A stretch of DNA of 64,000 nt from Sulfuricaulis sp040901545 (GCF_040901545.1 NZ_JBBDYL010000054.1:186001-250000); one strand, 5' to 3'. Numbered from the stretch's first letter, positions 52,741 through 62,667 are shown. A program made the numbers and translations. Notes: generated by a model from the sequence alone, not told the origin.

Positions 52741-53595
52741 TCAGGCGGATAGCACCAGTACCGCCAGGCCGGACGTGACAATAACCATCGCGGCCAGTTG
52801 CATTCTCCAACGTTCCCGCTCCCCAAAAACGAAAATCGACAACAAACCAGCGACCACAATGCCCGCGTTGGTGAAGGCGACGGCATAAGCGGCGGAAAGA
52901 TACTGCATCGCGAAGATCACGAGTCCGTAGGCATTGCCGATGAACAGTCCCGCCGGCACCCAGCGTACTATCGGCGGCATCATCGACGGACGCCAGCGTC
53001 CAAGACGCACGCGTTGTTCCAGGCTGAGCGCAATAAATGAAACCGTCAGATCGACGCTCACCAGCCCCAATTGGGAACCGTAAGTCGGCAGACTGGCCAC
53101 CGCGAATTTATTGCTCAGTGAATACACGCTGGTGGCGAAGGCGGCGATGACAGCCCACAGCACCGCGCGGCGGGTGTCGCCATGGCGGGCGCTGATTGCC
53201 AGCAATAGTAACCCGGCGACTGTAATAAGTATTCCGAGCCATCCGGATGCCGCAATCATCTCGCTGAACAACAAGCTGCTCCAGAGCGCAATCAACAGCG
53301 GCGAACTGCGGGCGATGGGGTAAACCAGTGCCACCGGCGCATGTCGATAGGCCGCGCCCAATACCAGAAAGTACACGGCGTTGGCGAGCGCCGAAATCAC
53401 CAGCAACATGGCGAGACTCCACGACCACTGTGCGTCGATGACCAGCGCATACAGGGACCACGGACCGAGGATGATGAGATAACCGACCAGCGCCCACCAG
53501 AGAAACCGGGTGTCGGGATGACCCGCCCGCGCCAGCAGGTTCCAGGCGACGTGCATCAGCACCGCCGCCGTGAGAGCCAGCGCCGCAGCGGTCAT
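52741..53595 (-). CDS. EamA/DMT-family transporter
   Basis: This is a 284-residue protein of ten hydrophobic segments in two homologous halves, as in drug/metabolite transporters. Landmarks are AAVLMHVAWNLLARAG, ALVYPIARSSPLLIALWS and the second-half equivalent AVAFTNAGIVVAGLLSIFVFGERE. Such proteins export small metabolites; the substrate is unreadable. Confidence 0.9.
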   Translation of the reverse strand: MTAAALALTAAVLMHVAWNLLARAGHPDTRFLWWALVGYLIILGPWSLYALVIDAQWSWSLAMLLVISALANAVYFLVLGAAYRHAPVALVYPIARSSPLLIALWSSLLFSEMIAASGWLGILITVAGLLLLAISARHGDTRRAVLWAVIAAFATSVYSLSNKFAVASLPTYGSQLGLVSVDLTVSFIALSLEQRVRLGRWRPSMMPPIVRWVPAGLFIGNAYGLVIFAMQYLSAAYAVAFTNAGIVVAGLLSIFVFGERERWRMQLAAMVIVTSGLAVLVLSA

Positions 53596-53637
53596 GTCAG
53601 CCCTGCCCGCCGATCAGATTGAGCACGATCAGAATAT

Positions 53638-53672
53638 GTAGGTTGGGGTGAGCGCAGCGAACCCCAACAAAC
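53638..53672 (+). repeat. REP palindrome, left copy
   Basis: A 35-base unit beginning GTAGGTTGGGG, with the palindromic core TTGGGGT/ACCCCAA. It is a near-exact reverse complement (34 of 35 bases) of the copy at 54237-54271, on the other side of the transposase gene. Confidence 0.85.
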
Positions 53673-54206
53673 TTATCGCTCGCCATATTCTTTGCTGGCC
53701 TCATCCTGATTCCCTACGGCCCAATCCGGACTCACAATACCTTGGGCGATAAACCTATGGATACTTGAGTGAGCCCAATCCACGGGCCTCGCCACATAAC
53801 CGTGTTTCACCGGATTATAGTGAATGTAATCCACGTGTCTCTCGTAATCCTTTTCATCACGTATCAAGTGTTCCCAGAATCGGCGTTGCCAGACGCCCCG
53901 CTCACCCTTTGCCAGCCGGCTTCTGCTGCGCCGTTCGCCCGCAGATAGCCGGCGCGAGAATCCACTTTTGATCAGCATCCAGCGAGTGGAAAAATCCTTG
54001 TCGTTCTTCGGCAATGTCCAGATGGCATGTAGATGATCCGGGAGCGCCACCATCGCATCAATACGAAACGGATGCCGGGACTGCACCTCACGGATTACCT
54101 CTCGCAGAATATCGGCGCGGTCCACCAACAATGTCCGGCTCCGCTCGGCAAGATTGACGGTGAAGAAATAACTTGCTCCGGGAACCCCTGCGCGGCGATA
54201 ACGCAT
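53673..54206 (-). CDS. REP-associated tyrosine transposase (RAYT)
   Basis: RAYTs are domesticated IS200-like Y1 transposases that spread or maintain REP palindromes. The 177-residue protein has the HUH motif in LPDHLHAIWTLP (His58 and His60) and the candidate catalytic Tyr in HVDYIHYNPVKHGYV. The REP copies directly at both ends fit the family perfectly. The stop codon adjoins the left REP. It is probably immobile itself but acts on REPs elsewhere. Confidence 0.92.
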   Translation of the reverse strand: MRYRRAGVPGASYFFTVNLAERSRTLLVDRADILREVIREVQSRHPFRIDAMVALPDHLHAIWTLPKNDKDFSTRWMLIKSGFSRRLSAGERRSRSRLAKGERGVWQRRFWEHLIRDEKDYERHVDYIHYNPVKHGYVARPVDWAHSSIHRFIAQGIVSPDWAVGNQDEASKEYGER

Positions 54207-54236
54207 GAGAACAATAATTCAACGAAGTGGATTGAT

Positions 54237-54271
54237 GTTTGTTGGGGTTCGCTGCGCTCACCCCAGCCTAC
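54237..54271 (-). repeat. REP palindrome, right inverted copy
   Basis: Reverse-complement copy of the unit at 53638-53672, with one base different (A to G near the CCTAC end). It lies 31 bases upstream of the RAYT start. Confidence 0.85.
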
Positions 54272-54277
54272 GGGCTG

Positions 54278-54892
54278 TTAGACAGCATCACGATTTCTCT
54301 CCTCGTCAATCGCTCCCTGTTGCAGAGCCCGTGGGTATCCGGTCGTAATGAAGTCCCGCGCTTCGGCATAGGCCTCAAGAATCTTGTCTCTGACCCTTTC
54401 GACCGCCGGCGTCAACTCGTCGCGGATGCGCCTCAAAAACTGCTCTTCGTCTCCGATTCCCGTCCTTTCGAGTGCTCGACCTAGTGCCGACGCATCTATA
54501 AGGCGGCCGGGTCTTCGGATGGTCGATTTCTTCGCTTGTGCATGCGCTGCCCACTGAGACCGAACAGTTTCGAAAGCTACGCAATCCCGGACAAAGTGCT
54601 CGATTTCCGGCAGCCCGAGCCGCTGGAGTTCCTCCTCGGAAAACAGCCAAGGGGTCAGGAAGTGTTTCCGGGTTTCGTTAACTCGATAGACGCCGATAAC
54701 AGTAGCAGTCATGGCAATCCGTTGCACGGCAGCCGCGTAAGTCGCCGAGACGCGCTGGGTCTCCTCCAATTTATTGGCGCAGGTCATCAAGTGCTGCGGG
54801 ATAGACAGTTCTCGGATCGCTTCGGTAAGCAGAAGTGCCGCGTCGCATGCCGCTTGGTTGATTGTGTCTTGGTCGAGTTCGGGTTCTTCCAT
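54278..54892 (-). CDS. Hypothetical protein following the Mrr-like gene
   Basis: The 204-residue, charged and largely helical protein shows no membrane segment, signal or recognised motif. Landmarks are LTEAIRELSIPQHLM, FLTPWLFSEEELQRLGLPEIEHFV and RALERTGIGDEEQFLRRIRDE. It starts seven bases after the end of the frameshifted Mrr-like gene, so the two were probably one transcript. It ends six bases from the right REP. A role with the nuclease is possible but unproven. Confidence 0.65.
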   Translation of the reverse strand: MEEPELDQDTINQAACDAALLLTEAIRELSIPQHLMTCANKLEETQRVSATYAAAVQRIAMTATVIGVYRVNETRKHFLTPWLFSEEELQRLGLPEIEHFVRDCVAFETVRSQWAAHAQAKKSTIRRPGRLIDASALGRALERTGIGDEEQFLRRIRDELTPAVERVRDKILEAYAEARDFITTGYPRALQQGAIDEERNRDAV

Positions 54893-54898
54893 AGACTG

Positions 54899-55640
54899 TC
54901 AACGTTGCGCGAACCGGTGCGCGGCTCGTCTGCGTGCGTCCGTGTTCAACAGCGGGTTAGAGCCTGGCGCCTTTTCTTGGAGCGCAATGATACCAGACAG
55001 ATCCATTAGCTTAATCGGTTTGTCTCGAACATAGTCGAGCACGCCCTTCGTAAATCCTGAGGTGCTGGCCAAAATGGCAGCTGGAGCGCCGAAGTGTTGG
55101 AGTGTTCCGTAGAGTTCCCGAGCGACCGCTGGACCAATCGGCGCTCTGTGAGCCTTACATTGGACGATCTCCCTACCGCGCTCGGTATGGCAACCAAATA
55201 TCTACGCCTTGGTCTCCCGTGGCGGAAGTGAGCTCCGCGCGAAAACCAGCTCGCCGAAAAACAGTCGCAAGCTCTGCCTCAAACTGCTTACCCGACAAAG
55301 AAGACCAGAACTCCTTTTGGGTTCGTACCCACCAAGCACGGAATTTCTCGAGTGCCTTTCGGTATCGTTGCGCCCGACGATACCGAGGTACGAGGAACCG
55401 CAGCAAAAGCTCGGCCGGGAACATTAGAACCATCGTCGTAAGGAAGATGACCGCAAACCCCAAGAACAGGAAGAGCAGTGCGAGCCCCAGGTGAAAGGAC
55501 TCGGTGTTAGACAATGCATACACTCCCCAAGCGAGCGCCGATATAACGAACAGAACCAGAGGTAGCTGACCCTCAGTCTTCTCAGTCCATTCGACGTCCT
55601 GCTGATTAACGCCGAATTCGCTCAGATCAGGTCTGTGCAT
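54899..55640 (-). pseudogene. Membrane-anchored Mrr-like restriction endonuclease, frameshifted
   Basis: Two frames join into a protein of about 246 residues. The first part (155 codons from ATG 55640) has two membrane segments (about 27-43 and 50-76), then the start of an Mrr_cat nuclease domain: FEAELATVFRRAGFRAE and GDQGVDI with the catalytic Asp147. It stops at a TAG at 55175-55173. The next frame continues the domain at once with GREIVQCKAH, the QxK part of the D-QxK active site, then LASTSGFTKGVLDYV and ends at 54899. Removing one base at about 55178 restores one frame. Either the gene is recently dead or the base is a sequencing error. Confidence 0.8.
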
Positions 55641-55763
55641 CCCGGTGATTCCTTACAGGCTCTAACTTAAATTCGACCGCCTAAAAGCTCCGTTGAAACG
55701 AGGCTTTTCGGCATTAATAAAATTCGATATTTGTAGAATCAAGTCGTTAGCGTCCTTTAGCAC

Positions 55764-55855
55764 GTAGGTTGGTGTGAGCGCCGCGAACCCCAACATAATC
55801 GCTCAAACCCTCAATCTCGGGTTTGTTAGGGTTCATTTCAATCACCTCAACCTAC
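55764..55855. repeat. Second REP pair (BIME-like)
   Basis: A REP unit at 55764-55798 (GTAGGTTGGTGTGAGCG...) and a diverged inverted unit at 55821-55855 (GTTTGTTAGGG...CAACCTAC) face each other over 22 bases. They occupy much of the 222-bp gap between the Mrr-like gene and ligA. They are more degenerate than the pair around the RAYT gene. Confidence 0.75.
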
Positions 55856-55862
55856 ATGAAAG

Positions 55863-57875
55863 CTATTTCTCCAGCATCTTGAGTAACTCTTTCTCATCCA
55901 GTATCGTCACCCCGAGTTTCCTGGCTTTGTCGGCCTTGGAGCCGGGGTCTTCGCCGATGACCACGTAATCGGTTTTCTTCGATACACTGTCGGTAACTTT
56001 GGCGCCGAGGAGTTGCAGTTTGCGACGGGCTTCCTCGCGGCTCATGGAGGCCAGCCCGCCGGTGAGCACGAAGGTCTTGCCGGAGAGCGGTGAATCCTTT
56101 TTGGCGCGCGCCGGCTTGGGCCAGTGGATACCGGCCTTGAGCAGATTCCGGATCACGACACGATTGTGTTTTTCATGGAAAAACTCGTAGATGTCTTCGG
56201 CCATGGCCGGGCCGATGCCGTGGATTGCTTCCAGCGTTGCGCGCTTCGCATCCATGATGTCATCGATGGCACCGAAATGATCCGCCAGTAATTGGGCGGT
56301 CGCCTCGCCTACCTGCGGGATACCGAGCGCATAGAGAAACCGCGCCAGGGTGGTGGTTTTGCTTTTTTCGATTTGATCCAGCAGATTCTGCGCCGACTTT
56401 TCCGCCATGCGATCGAGACCGGCCAACTCGTCTTTCTTCAGCCGGTAAATGTCAGCCACGGTTTTCACCATGCCCTTGTCCACCAGTTGCTGCACCAGCT
56501 TGTCGCCCAGACCCTCGATGTCCATGGCATGGCGCGAGGCGTAATGCAGAATCGCGCCCATGCGCTGCGCCGGGCAGACCAGGCCGCCCATGCAGCGGTG
56601 CGCCGCCGCTTCCTCCTCGCGAATCACTTGCGAGCCGCAGACCGGGCATTTGTCCGGCATGCGCCACTTGCGCGCGCCGCGCGGGCGTTTGTCCTTGATT
56701 GAGCCCAACACTTCAGGGATCACATCGCCCGCGCGGCGCACGATCACGGTGTCACCAACACGGACATCCTTGCGATCGACTTCGTCCTGATTGTGCAGTG
56801 TCGCGTGTGTGACCGTCACGCCGCTGACCTGCACGGGCTTGAGTACCGCGACCGGCGTGATGACGCCGGTGCGGCCGACCGAGGCCATGATATCCTCGAC
56901 GACGGTGGTTTCCTCCCGCGCCGGCAGCTTGTGCGCCAGCGCCCAGCGTGGCGCACGCGCGGTGTAACCAAGACGCTCGCGTGCCTCGAATTCATCCACC
57001 TTGTACACCACCCCGTCGATCTCGAATGGCAGTTGCTCGCGCCGGGACAGCATGTCGCGGTAATACCTTAGACACGCATCGAGTCCCTTCGCCGTGCGGA
57101 AAAATTCCGACACACGGAACCCCCATTCTTTCAGCTGGCGGGCCGCGTCCGAATAACGCGCCGCCACCGGCTCGGACGTTTCTCCCAGCCCCCATGGAAT
57201 GAAACTCAACGGGCGCGAAGCCGTGATACGCGGATCAAGCTGGCGCAGGCTGCCGGCCGCGGCGTTGCGCGGGTTGGCGAAAATCTTGGCGCCCTGCTTC
57301 AGCTGCTCGGCGTTGAGACGCTCGAAATCCTTTTTTGGAATGACGACTTCACCGCGCACTTCCAATAACTTCGGCCAGCTATTGCCTTGCAGATGCAACG
57401 GCACGGTCTTGATGGTGCGGACATTCACCGTCACGTCCTCACCCGTGGTGCCATCGCCGCGGGTTCCGGCCCGGACCAACACGCCCTGTTCATAGCTCAG
57501 GCTGACGGACGTGCCGTCGTATTTCGGCTCGGCGGTGTAGCCGACATCGCCTCCGGCCGCGAGCCCCTTGCGTACGCGCTGATCCCACTCGCCCACCTCG
57601 TCATCCGTGAAGGCGTTGTCCATGGAGGTCATGGGAATGGAATGACGCACCTCGCCGAATTCCTTCAAGGGCTCGGCGCCAACTCGTTGTGTCGGCGAGT
57701 CGGGGGTGATCAGCTCGGGGTTATCCACCTCGATTTTTTGTAATTCACGCAGGAGATTGTCGTATTGCGCGTCGGATATGACGGGGTCGTCCAGGACATA
57801 ATAGCGGTAGTTGTGATCATTGATTTTCTGGCGCAGCGCCTCGGCCCGCCGGCGCAAGCTGTCCGCGGGACTCAT
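55863..57875 (-). CDS. ligA: NAD-dependent DNA ligase
   Basis: LigA seals nicks in replication and repair using NAD+. The product is 670 residues: domain Ia (LRQKINDHNYRYYVLDDPVISD), the adenylation Lys in EPKYDGTSVSL, OB-fold, the four-Cys zinc finger (CPVCGSQV and CMGGLVCPAQ), HhH repeats (LEAIHGIGPAMAEDIYEF) and a C-terminal BRCT domain (GKTFVLTGGLASMSREEA). It overlaps zipA by four bases. Confidence 0.97.
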   Translation of the reverse strand: MSPADSLRRRAEALRQKINDHNYRYYVLDDPVISDAQYDNLLRELQKIEVDNPELITPDSPTQRVGAEPLKEFGEVRHSIPMTSMDNAFTDDEVGEWDQRVRKGLAAGGDVGYTAEPKYDGTSVSLSYEQGVLVRAGTRGDGTTGEDVTVNVRTIKTVPLHLQGNSWPKLLEVRGEVVIPKKDFERLNAEQLKQGAKIFANPRNAAAGSLRQLDPRITASRPLSFIPWGLGETSEPVAARYSDAARQLKEWGFRVSEFFRTAKGLDACLRYYRDMLSRREQLPFEIDGVVYKVDEFEARERLGYTARAPRWALAHKLPAREETTVVEDIMASVGRTGVITPVAVLKPVQVSGVTVTHATLHNQDEVDRKDVRVGDTVIVRRAGDVIPEVLGSIKDKRPRGARKWRMPDKCPVCGSQVIREEEAAAHRCMGGLVCPAQRMGAILHYASRHAMDIEGLGDKLVQQLVDKGMVKTVADIYRLKKDELAGLDRMAEKSAQNLLDQIEKSKTTTLARFLYALGIPQVGEATAQLLADHFGAIDDIMDAKRATLEAIHGIGPAMAEDIYEFFHEKHNRVVIRNLLKAGIHWPKPARAKKDSPLSGKTFVLTGGLASMSREEARRKLQLLGAKVTDSVSKKTDYVVIGEDPGSKADKARKLGVTILDEKELLKMLEK

Positions 57876-59077
57876 AACGTCGCGGCTTCGTTGAACAACT
57901 TCAGCGCGGTCTCGCTTCCCGGAGAAATGCCGTAGGCGCGCATTTTTTCCTCTATCGCTTCGATCTGGTGGTGGATGACGGCGATGCCCTTGTCGGTCAG
58001 GGGCCGATGAACCTGATCCTGCAGCGTGCCGCCCAGGCCGCGGGCAATGTCTCGGGCCGTGGCGACCATCTTGTCGAACGCCGCCCCCGGGTGATAGGCG
58101 CAGGGCACGCTCATGAACAGCGTGAGGCCTTTGGATTCAAGCTTGTCCCATGCGCCGGGATCGAACGCGCTCGAATCGTTAAGATTGGCCATGCTGAACA
58201 AGTAACGGCTGCCGGGGGCGACGACATTTTTCAAGTGAAAGAAATTCCGCGCGCCGTACTCCAGACCGGCGCGATTGGCCTCCATCTGAATGGCGATACC
58301 CGAGAAGGTCTTATGCTCTTCCGGCACCACATAAATCCCGGCAATGACATCATAAGTGTTACAAAATTCCTGCAGCGCCTGGGCGCGCGCCAGGCCCTGC
58401 TCGAAGGAGAGCGGCAATTTCGTCAAACGCTGCAGTTCATCGGCCATCCGCAACCCGATCTGCGTAAAGGTATTGAGCTCGGTTTCCTCGATCGCACCCC
58501 GGGGATCCACGAGCTGGATAGCGAGCGTGAGGTCGCCATACTGGGTGTTTGACCGGTCGAGTTGGAGATCGGACCAATGTGATGTCCGGTAATGCTGGCC
58601 GTACAGGTGTCGCGCCTTGTTGAGCTTGTACTCTTCCTGCATGAAGATGCCGAGCGCGGTGTTGCGCGCCACCGGCCGGTCGCCCGGAAGCTGAATGACA
58701 AAGTCGATTTTTTCATCCGAAAGGTACTCTCTGCCGGGCGCGGCTTGACGGCGACGCGGATGCCGTAAACCGGTGGTGAGGTCGAGCGGCATGGTTGCGA
58801 CCTCTTCCAACCGCTGGATCTCCTCACGCTGGATCTCGTCGTGCGGCTTTTCCCGGGTGGTTATCTCGATATCGGATCGCAGGACTTTTTCACTGCCTTC
58901 TTCGCGGGTGGCATTCAACAAGCTCTGGGGAACCGGCGCATCGTCACGCGTGAAATTTCCCAGATCGACTTCCGGACGTTCGCGCTGCCGGCGCAGACGC
59001 GCCTTGTCGAGGGCGGACAAGGCGACCACGGCGACCACGACGATTCCGATAAGCAGCAGGGCATACTGCAGATCCAT
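57872..59077 (-). CDS. zipA: Cell division protein ZipA homologue
   Basis: ZipA anchors FtsZ to the inner membrane. The 401-residue protein begins with one membrane span (about residues 4-23), then a variable charged linker and a C-terminal region with the ZipA FtsZ-binding-domain pattern (SSAFDPGAWDKLESKGLTLFM, DKMVATARDIARGLGGTLQD). It is longer than E. coli ZipA (328). The position between smc and ligA, with one- and four-base overlaps, supports the call. Confidence 0.88.
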   Translation of the reverse strand: MDLQYALLLIGIVVVAVVALSALDKARLRRQRERPEVDLGNFTRDDAPVPQSLLNATREEGSEKVLRSDIEITTREKPHDEIQREEIQRLEEVATMPLDLTTGLRHPRRRQAAPGREYLSDEKIDFVIQLPGDRPVARNTALGIFMQEEYKLNKARHLYGQHYRTSHWSDLQLDRSNTQYGDLTLAIQLVDPRGAIEETELNTFTQIGLRMADELQRLTKLPLSFEQGLARAQALQEFCNTYDVIAGIYVVPEEHKTFSGIAIQMEANRAGLEYGARNFFHLKNVVAPGSRYLFSMANLNDSSAFDPGAWDKLESKGLTLFMSVPCAYHPGAAFDKMVATARDIARGLGGTLQDQVHRPLTDKGIAVIHHQIEAIEEKMRAYGISPGSETALKLFNEAATL

Positions 59078-62000
59078 TACTGCGCTACCATCTCCATGGC
59101 CTGCTCCACGTCCACCGCCACCAGCCGCGAGACGCCCGGCTCGGACATGGTCACGCCGATCAGGACATCGGCCATTTCCATGCTGATTTTGTTATGCGTG
59201 ATGTATACCAGCTGGGTCTTTTGCGACAGGGTCTTCAGCGTTTCACAGTAGCGAATCACGTTGGCGTCATCGAGCGGGGCATCCACCTCATCGAGCAGGC
59301 AAAACGGCGCCGGATTGAGCTGGAAAATGGCAAACACGATCGCCACCGCCGTCAGCGCCTTCTCTCCACCGGAGAGCAGGTGAATCGTGCTGTTGCGCTT
59401 GCCCGGCGGACGCGCCATGACGGTCACGCCGGTTTCGAGGAGGTTGTTATCCGTCATCTCCAGGTGCGAGCTGCCGCCGCCGAACAGTTGCGGGAAAAAG
59501 GCTTGAAAATTCTCGTTGACCCGGTCGAAAGTCTCCTTGAAACGTATCCTCGTTTCGCGGTCGATCTTGCGGATTGCCTCCTCCAGGGTCGTCAATGCTT
59601 GCGACAAGTCTTCGAACTGCTTGTCGAGATAATTCTTGCGTGAACTCATTTCCTCGAATTCCTCGATCGCCACGAGGTTGATCGGTCCCAATCGTTCGAT
59701 ACGCGCCGTAATGGCCTCAAGTTTCGTGGCCCAATCCTGTTCGGTCGCCGCGGCCGGAAGTTCCTGGCGCACCGGCTCAATCTCAAATCCGGTTTCGCGC
59801 AACTGATCGGCAAGCGTGTCACGCCGGACGACAATCTCCTGGCGGGCGACGCGCTCGCCTTCATGTTGCTCGCGTAGCTCGCCAACTTGTCGCTCTGCCG
59901 CGGTGCGTGCCTGCTCTTGCTCGCGTAACCGGTTTTCAAGCTCCGATACCGCCTGCCGTGAAACCGTGAGGCGGTCCTCCACGCCGAGCCGTTTTTGCAG
60001 CTGTTGATCCAGTTGCTGGCGAAACGCCTGGGCGGGATCCTGGTCGACAGCCAGCAGGAGCGCGAGTTGTTCCCGCCGCGCCACAAGTTGCCGGAGTTGT
60101 CCTTCGAGGCGTGTGTAACTGGTCTGGGTCGCGTCCAGCGAGGTCTGAAGTGTTTCACGCTCGATCTCCAAACGATGCAGGCGGTCACGCGCGGCGGATT
60201 CCTGGACGCGCGCCTGTTCCGCGGCCTCCTCCAGCCCGCGGCGATTCTGCTGCAATTGCGCGCGCCGCTGTTCGTGTTCCGTGCCGGTCGCTTCGGCCTG
60301 CTGCAGCAGATTACCGGCCGATTCCAGTTCGGCCAGATCGCGCTTTAACTGCTCATTGATTTCAATTTGCTCACGATCGATTTGCGCGCGGCGAGATTCC
60401 AGTTGCGACTTACGCGCCTGCTCGCGGCCCAGTTGTTCGCGCAGGCGAGAACGTTCACGATTGTCTTCGCTGAGATCGCGGTTGAGATCCTCGCGTTCGT
60501 CTTCCAGGACCTGCTGTTGCGTATCGATGTCGGAAAATTGCGCCTCGAGATTGGCGAACTTCTTTTGCGTTGCGGTCAGCTCTGACTGCAAGGTTTCGAT
60601 TTCGCGCTCGCGGAGCAGCCACCCGGTGCGCGCCCCTTTTTCATGTCCGTGTGAAAGCCAGTTACGCCCGACCCACGCCCCGGCGCGTGTGACGATCGAT
60701 TCGCGCGCGGTCAGGCCGCCGCGGACCGCCAGCGCCTGCTCCAGGCTGTCGGCGATATAAATGCCATCCAGCAGCGGCGCCAGATCAATGTCGCACCGGA
60801 TTTTATCAAGTAGCGAGTCGCGTCCCGAGGTTTGCCGCGCGGACGGCGACATGCCGAGATCAATCAGGGAAACCTGGGATTCCGTGAGTTTTCCCGTCTG
60901 CGAAACAATCTTGTCCAGACGTGGCACGCACACCGCCGCCAGGTTGATGCCGAGCACGCGTTCCACGGCCTTTTCCCAACCGGGTTCAACCTCGATCAAT
61001 CGCGCGAGGCGCGGCGCCTTTTCCAGATCCTGATCACGCAGCCAATCCTTCAACGCGGCATCGCTTTCCCCCCGGGCGGCGGCCTGCAGTTCCTGAAGTG
61101 AAGCCAGTCGCGCCTCGCAATTCTGTTTAACTCCGCGCACCTCGGCAAGCTCATCGTCGAGTTCGTCGCGGCGGTCACGCGCTTCACGCAGCCGGACATC
61201 GAGCTCGCCGATGGAACGCTCCAGCGATTCGCATTTGTCGTCCAGTTCAGCCACCTGTTCGGACAGGACCGTGGCGGATGCTTTCTCCAGATCCGCGATA
61301 ATGCCGGCCGCCTCCTGGGCCAGACGCTCCTGCCGCTGCCTCAGTTGCGATACATGTTGCTCCATCTGGCGTATGCGCGCGGTCTGGACCTCGCGTATCT
61401 TGGACGGCTCGGCGGCCATCTCGCCGAATGTCTCCCACTCCTGCTGCCAATCCTGCAAGGCGCGATTCGCGAGCAGGAGTTTTTCCGTTAAATCCTCCAG
61501 CGTACTCCGGTGGTTGTCCAATTGCGGCCCGAGTGCTTCAAGCCGGCGTTTTATTTCCTCCATTTGCCTTACATCGGCTTGCAGATGAACATCGGCTTCG
61601 CTCCAGGTGCGATTGATTTGTTCCTGTTCGCGCGCCTGATTTTCGCGTGTTTCGCGGGCATGCTGGATAGCTTGTTCCAGTCGCGAAACGTCGGCCCCCA
61701 CGGAATAAAATTCCGCCTGCACGCCATTGAACAGATCCAGTGCATCGGACTGGTGCGCGCGGATTTTTTCTATCTCGGCCTCGCTGGCCCGCTGCAACGA
61801 CAACGCCGCGTCCAGGGATGTCTGCTGTTGCGCCAGAATCGCATCGTGTTGGCCCACACGCGCATCGAGATCCTGCCAGCGAAGCGCGAACAACTGCGCC
61901 CGCGTGAGCCGTTCCTCCTGTTTCAGTTCCTTGTAGCGCGCCGCGGCCCGGGATTGTCTTTGTAATTTCGAGAGCTGCAGTTCCAACTCGCGGCATATGT

Positions 62001-62586
62001 CTTCCACGCGCGTGAGATTCTCGCGGGTATGCTTGATCCGGTTCTCGGTCTCGCGGCGCCGTTCCTTGTACTTTGAGATGCCCGCCGCCTCTTCGATGTA
62101 ACCGCGCAACTCCTCGGGCTTGGCCTCCACGATGCGCGTCACCATTCCCTGCTCGATGATGGAATACGCGCGCGGGCCGAGCCCCGTCCCCAGGAAAATA
62201 TCCATGATGTCCTTGCGGCGGCATTTGGTTTTGTTGAGATAGTAGTCGGAGAGCCCGTCGCGTCCCGCTTCGCGGCGGATGGAGATTTCGGCATAACTGG
62301 CGTATTGGCCCCCGGCGGAGCCGTCGCTGTTATCGAAAATCAGTTCGACGGACGCCATGGCCACCGGTTTGCGCGTATTGGAACCGTTAAAGATGACGTC
62401 GGCCATGGAATCGCCGCGCAGGGTCTTGGCGGACATTTCACCCATGACCCAGCGCACGGCATCAATGATATTGGACTTGCCGCAACCGTTAGGTCCGACG
62501 ACACCAATCAGGTCGCCGGTGATGGGGATAGTGATGGGTTCGACGAACGACTTGAAGCCGGAAAGCTTGATTATTTTAAGTCGCAT
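59077..62586 (-). CDS. smc: Chromosome segregation ATPase SMC
   Basis: SMC is the ring-forming condensin ATPase that works with ScpA and ScpB, encoded elsewhere in this window. The 1169-residue protein has Walker A GPNGCGKSNIIDAV near the N-terminus, two long coiled coils (about 165-490 and 650-1000), a hinge around 500-640 (LARLIEVEPGWEKAVERVLG) and the C-terminal signature LLSGGEKALTAVA and Walker B PAPFCLLDEVDAPLDD. It overlaps zipA by one base and is divergent from the queF fusion. Confidence 0.97.
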   Translation of the reverse strand: MRLKIIKLSGFKSFVEPITIPITGDLIGVVGPNGCGKSNIIDAVRWVMGEMSAKTLRGDSMADVIFNGSNTRKPVAMASVELIFDNSDGSAGGQYASYAEISIRREAGRDGLSDYYLNKTKCRRKDIMDIFLGTGLGPRAYSIIEQGMVTRIVEAKPEELRGYIEEAAGISKYKERRRETENRIKHTRENLTRVEDICRELELQLSKLQRQSRAAARYKELKQEERLTRAQLFALRWQDLDARVGQHDAILAQQQTSLDAALSLQRASEAEIEKIRAHQSDALDLFNGVQAEFYSVGADVSRLEQAIQHARETRENQAREQEQINRTWSEADVHLQADVRQMEEIKRRLEALGPQLDNHRSTLEDLTEKLLLANRALQDWQQEWETFGEMAAEPSKIREVQTARIRQMEQHVSQLRQRQERLAQEAAGIIADLEKASATVLSEQVAELDDKCESLERSIGELDVRLREARDRRDELDDELAEVRGVKQNCEARLASLQELQAAARGESDAALKDWLRDQDLEKAPRLARLIEVEPGWEKAVERVLGINLAAVCVPRLDKIVSQTGKLTESQVSLIDLGMSPSARQTSGRDSLLDKIRCDIDLAPLLDGIYIADSLEQALAVRGGLTARESIVTRAGAWVGRNWLSHGHEKGARTGWLLREREIETLQSELTATQKKFANLEAQFSDIDTQQQVLEDEREDLNRDLSEDNRERSRLREQLGREQARKSQLESRRAQIDREQIEINEQLKRDLAELESAGNLLQQAEATGTEHEQRRAQLQQNRRGLEEAAEQARVQESAARDRLHRLEIERETLQTSLDATQTSYTRLEGQLRQLVARREQLALLLAVDQDPAQAFRQQLDQQLQKRLGVEDRLTVSRQAVSELENRLREQEQARTAAERQVGELREQHEGERVARQEIVVRRDTLADQLRETGFEIEPVRQELPAAATEQDWATKLEAITARIERLGPINLVAIEEFEEMSSRKNYLDKQFEDLSQALTTLEEAIRKIDRETRIRFKETFDRVNENFQAFFPQLFGGGSSHLEMTDNNLLETGVTVMARPPGKRNSTIHLLSGGEKALTAVAIVFAIFQLNPAPFCLLDEVDAPLDDANVIRYCETLKTLSQKTQLVYITHNKISMEMADVLIGVTMSEPGVSRLVAVDVEQAMEMVAQ

Positions 62587-62667
62587 CGTATCTAAGCGTA
62601 AGCGTCCTATTCGTCGGCGTAAATTAAGCTACAATTTTACAGAGATACCGATTCCCTTTGCCACAAG

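Noticed and set aside
62587..62667. preQ1 riboswitch upstream of queF
   Set aside because: The 81-base gap to smc shows no convincing stem with an A-rich tail pseudoknot. A covariance-model search would be decisive.
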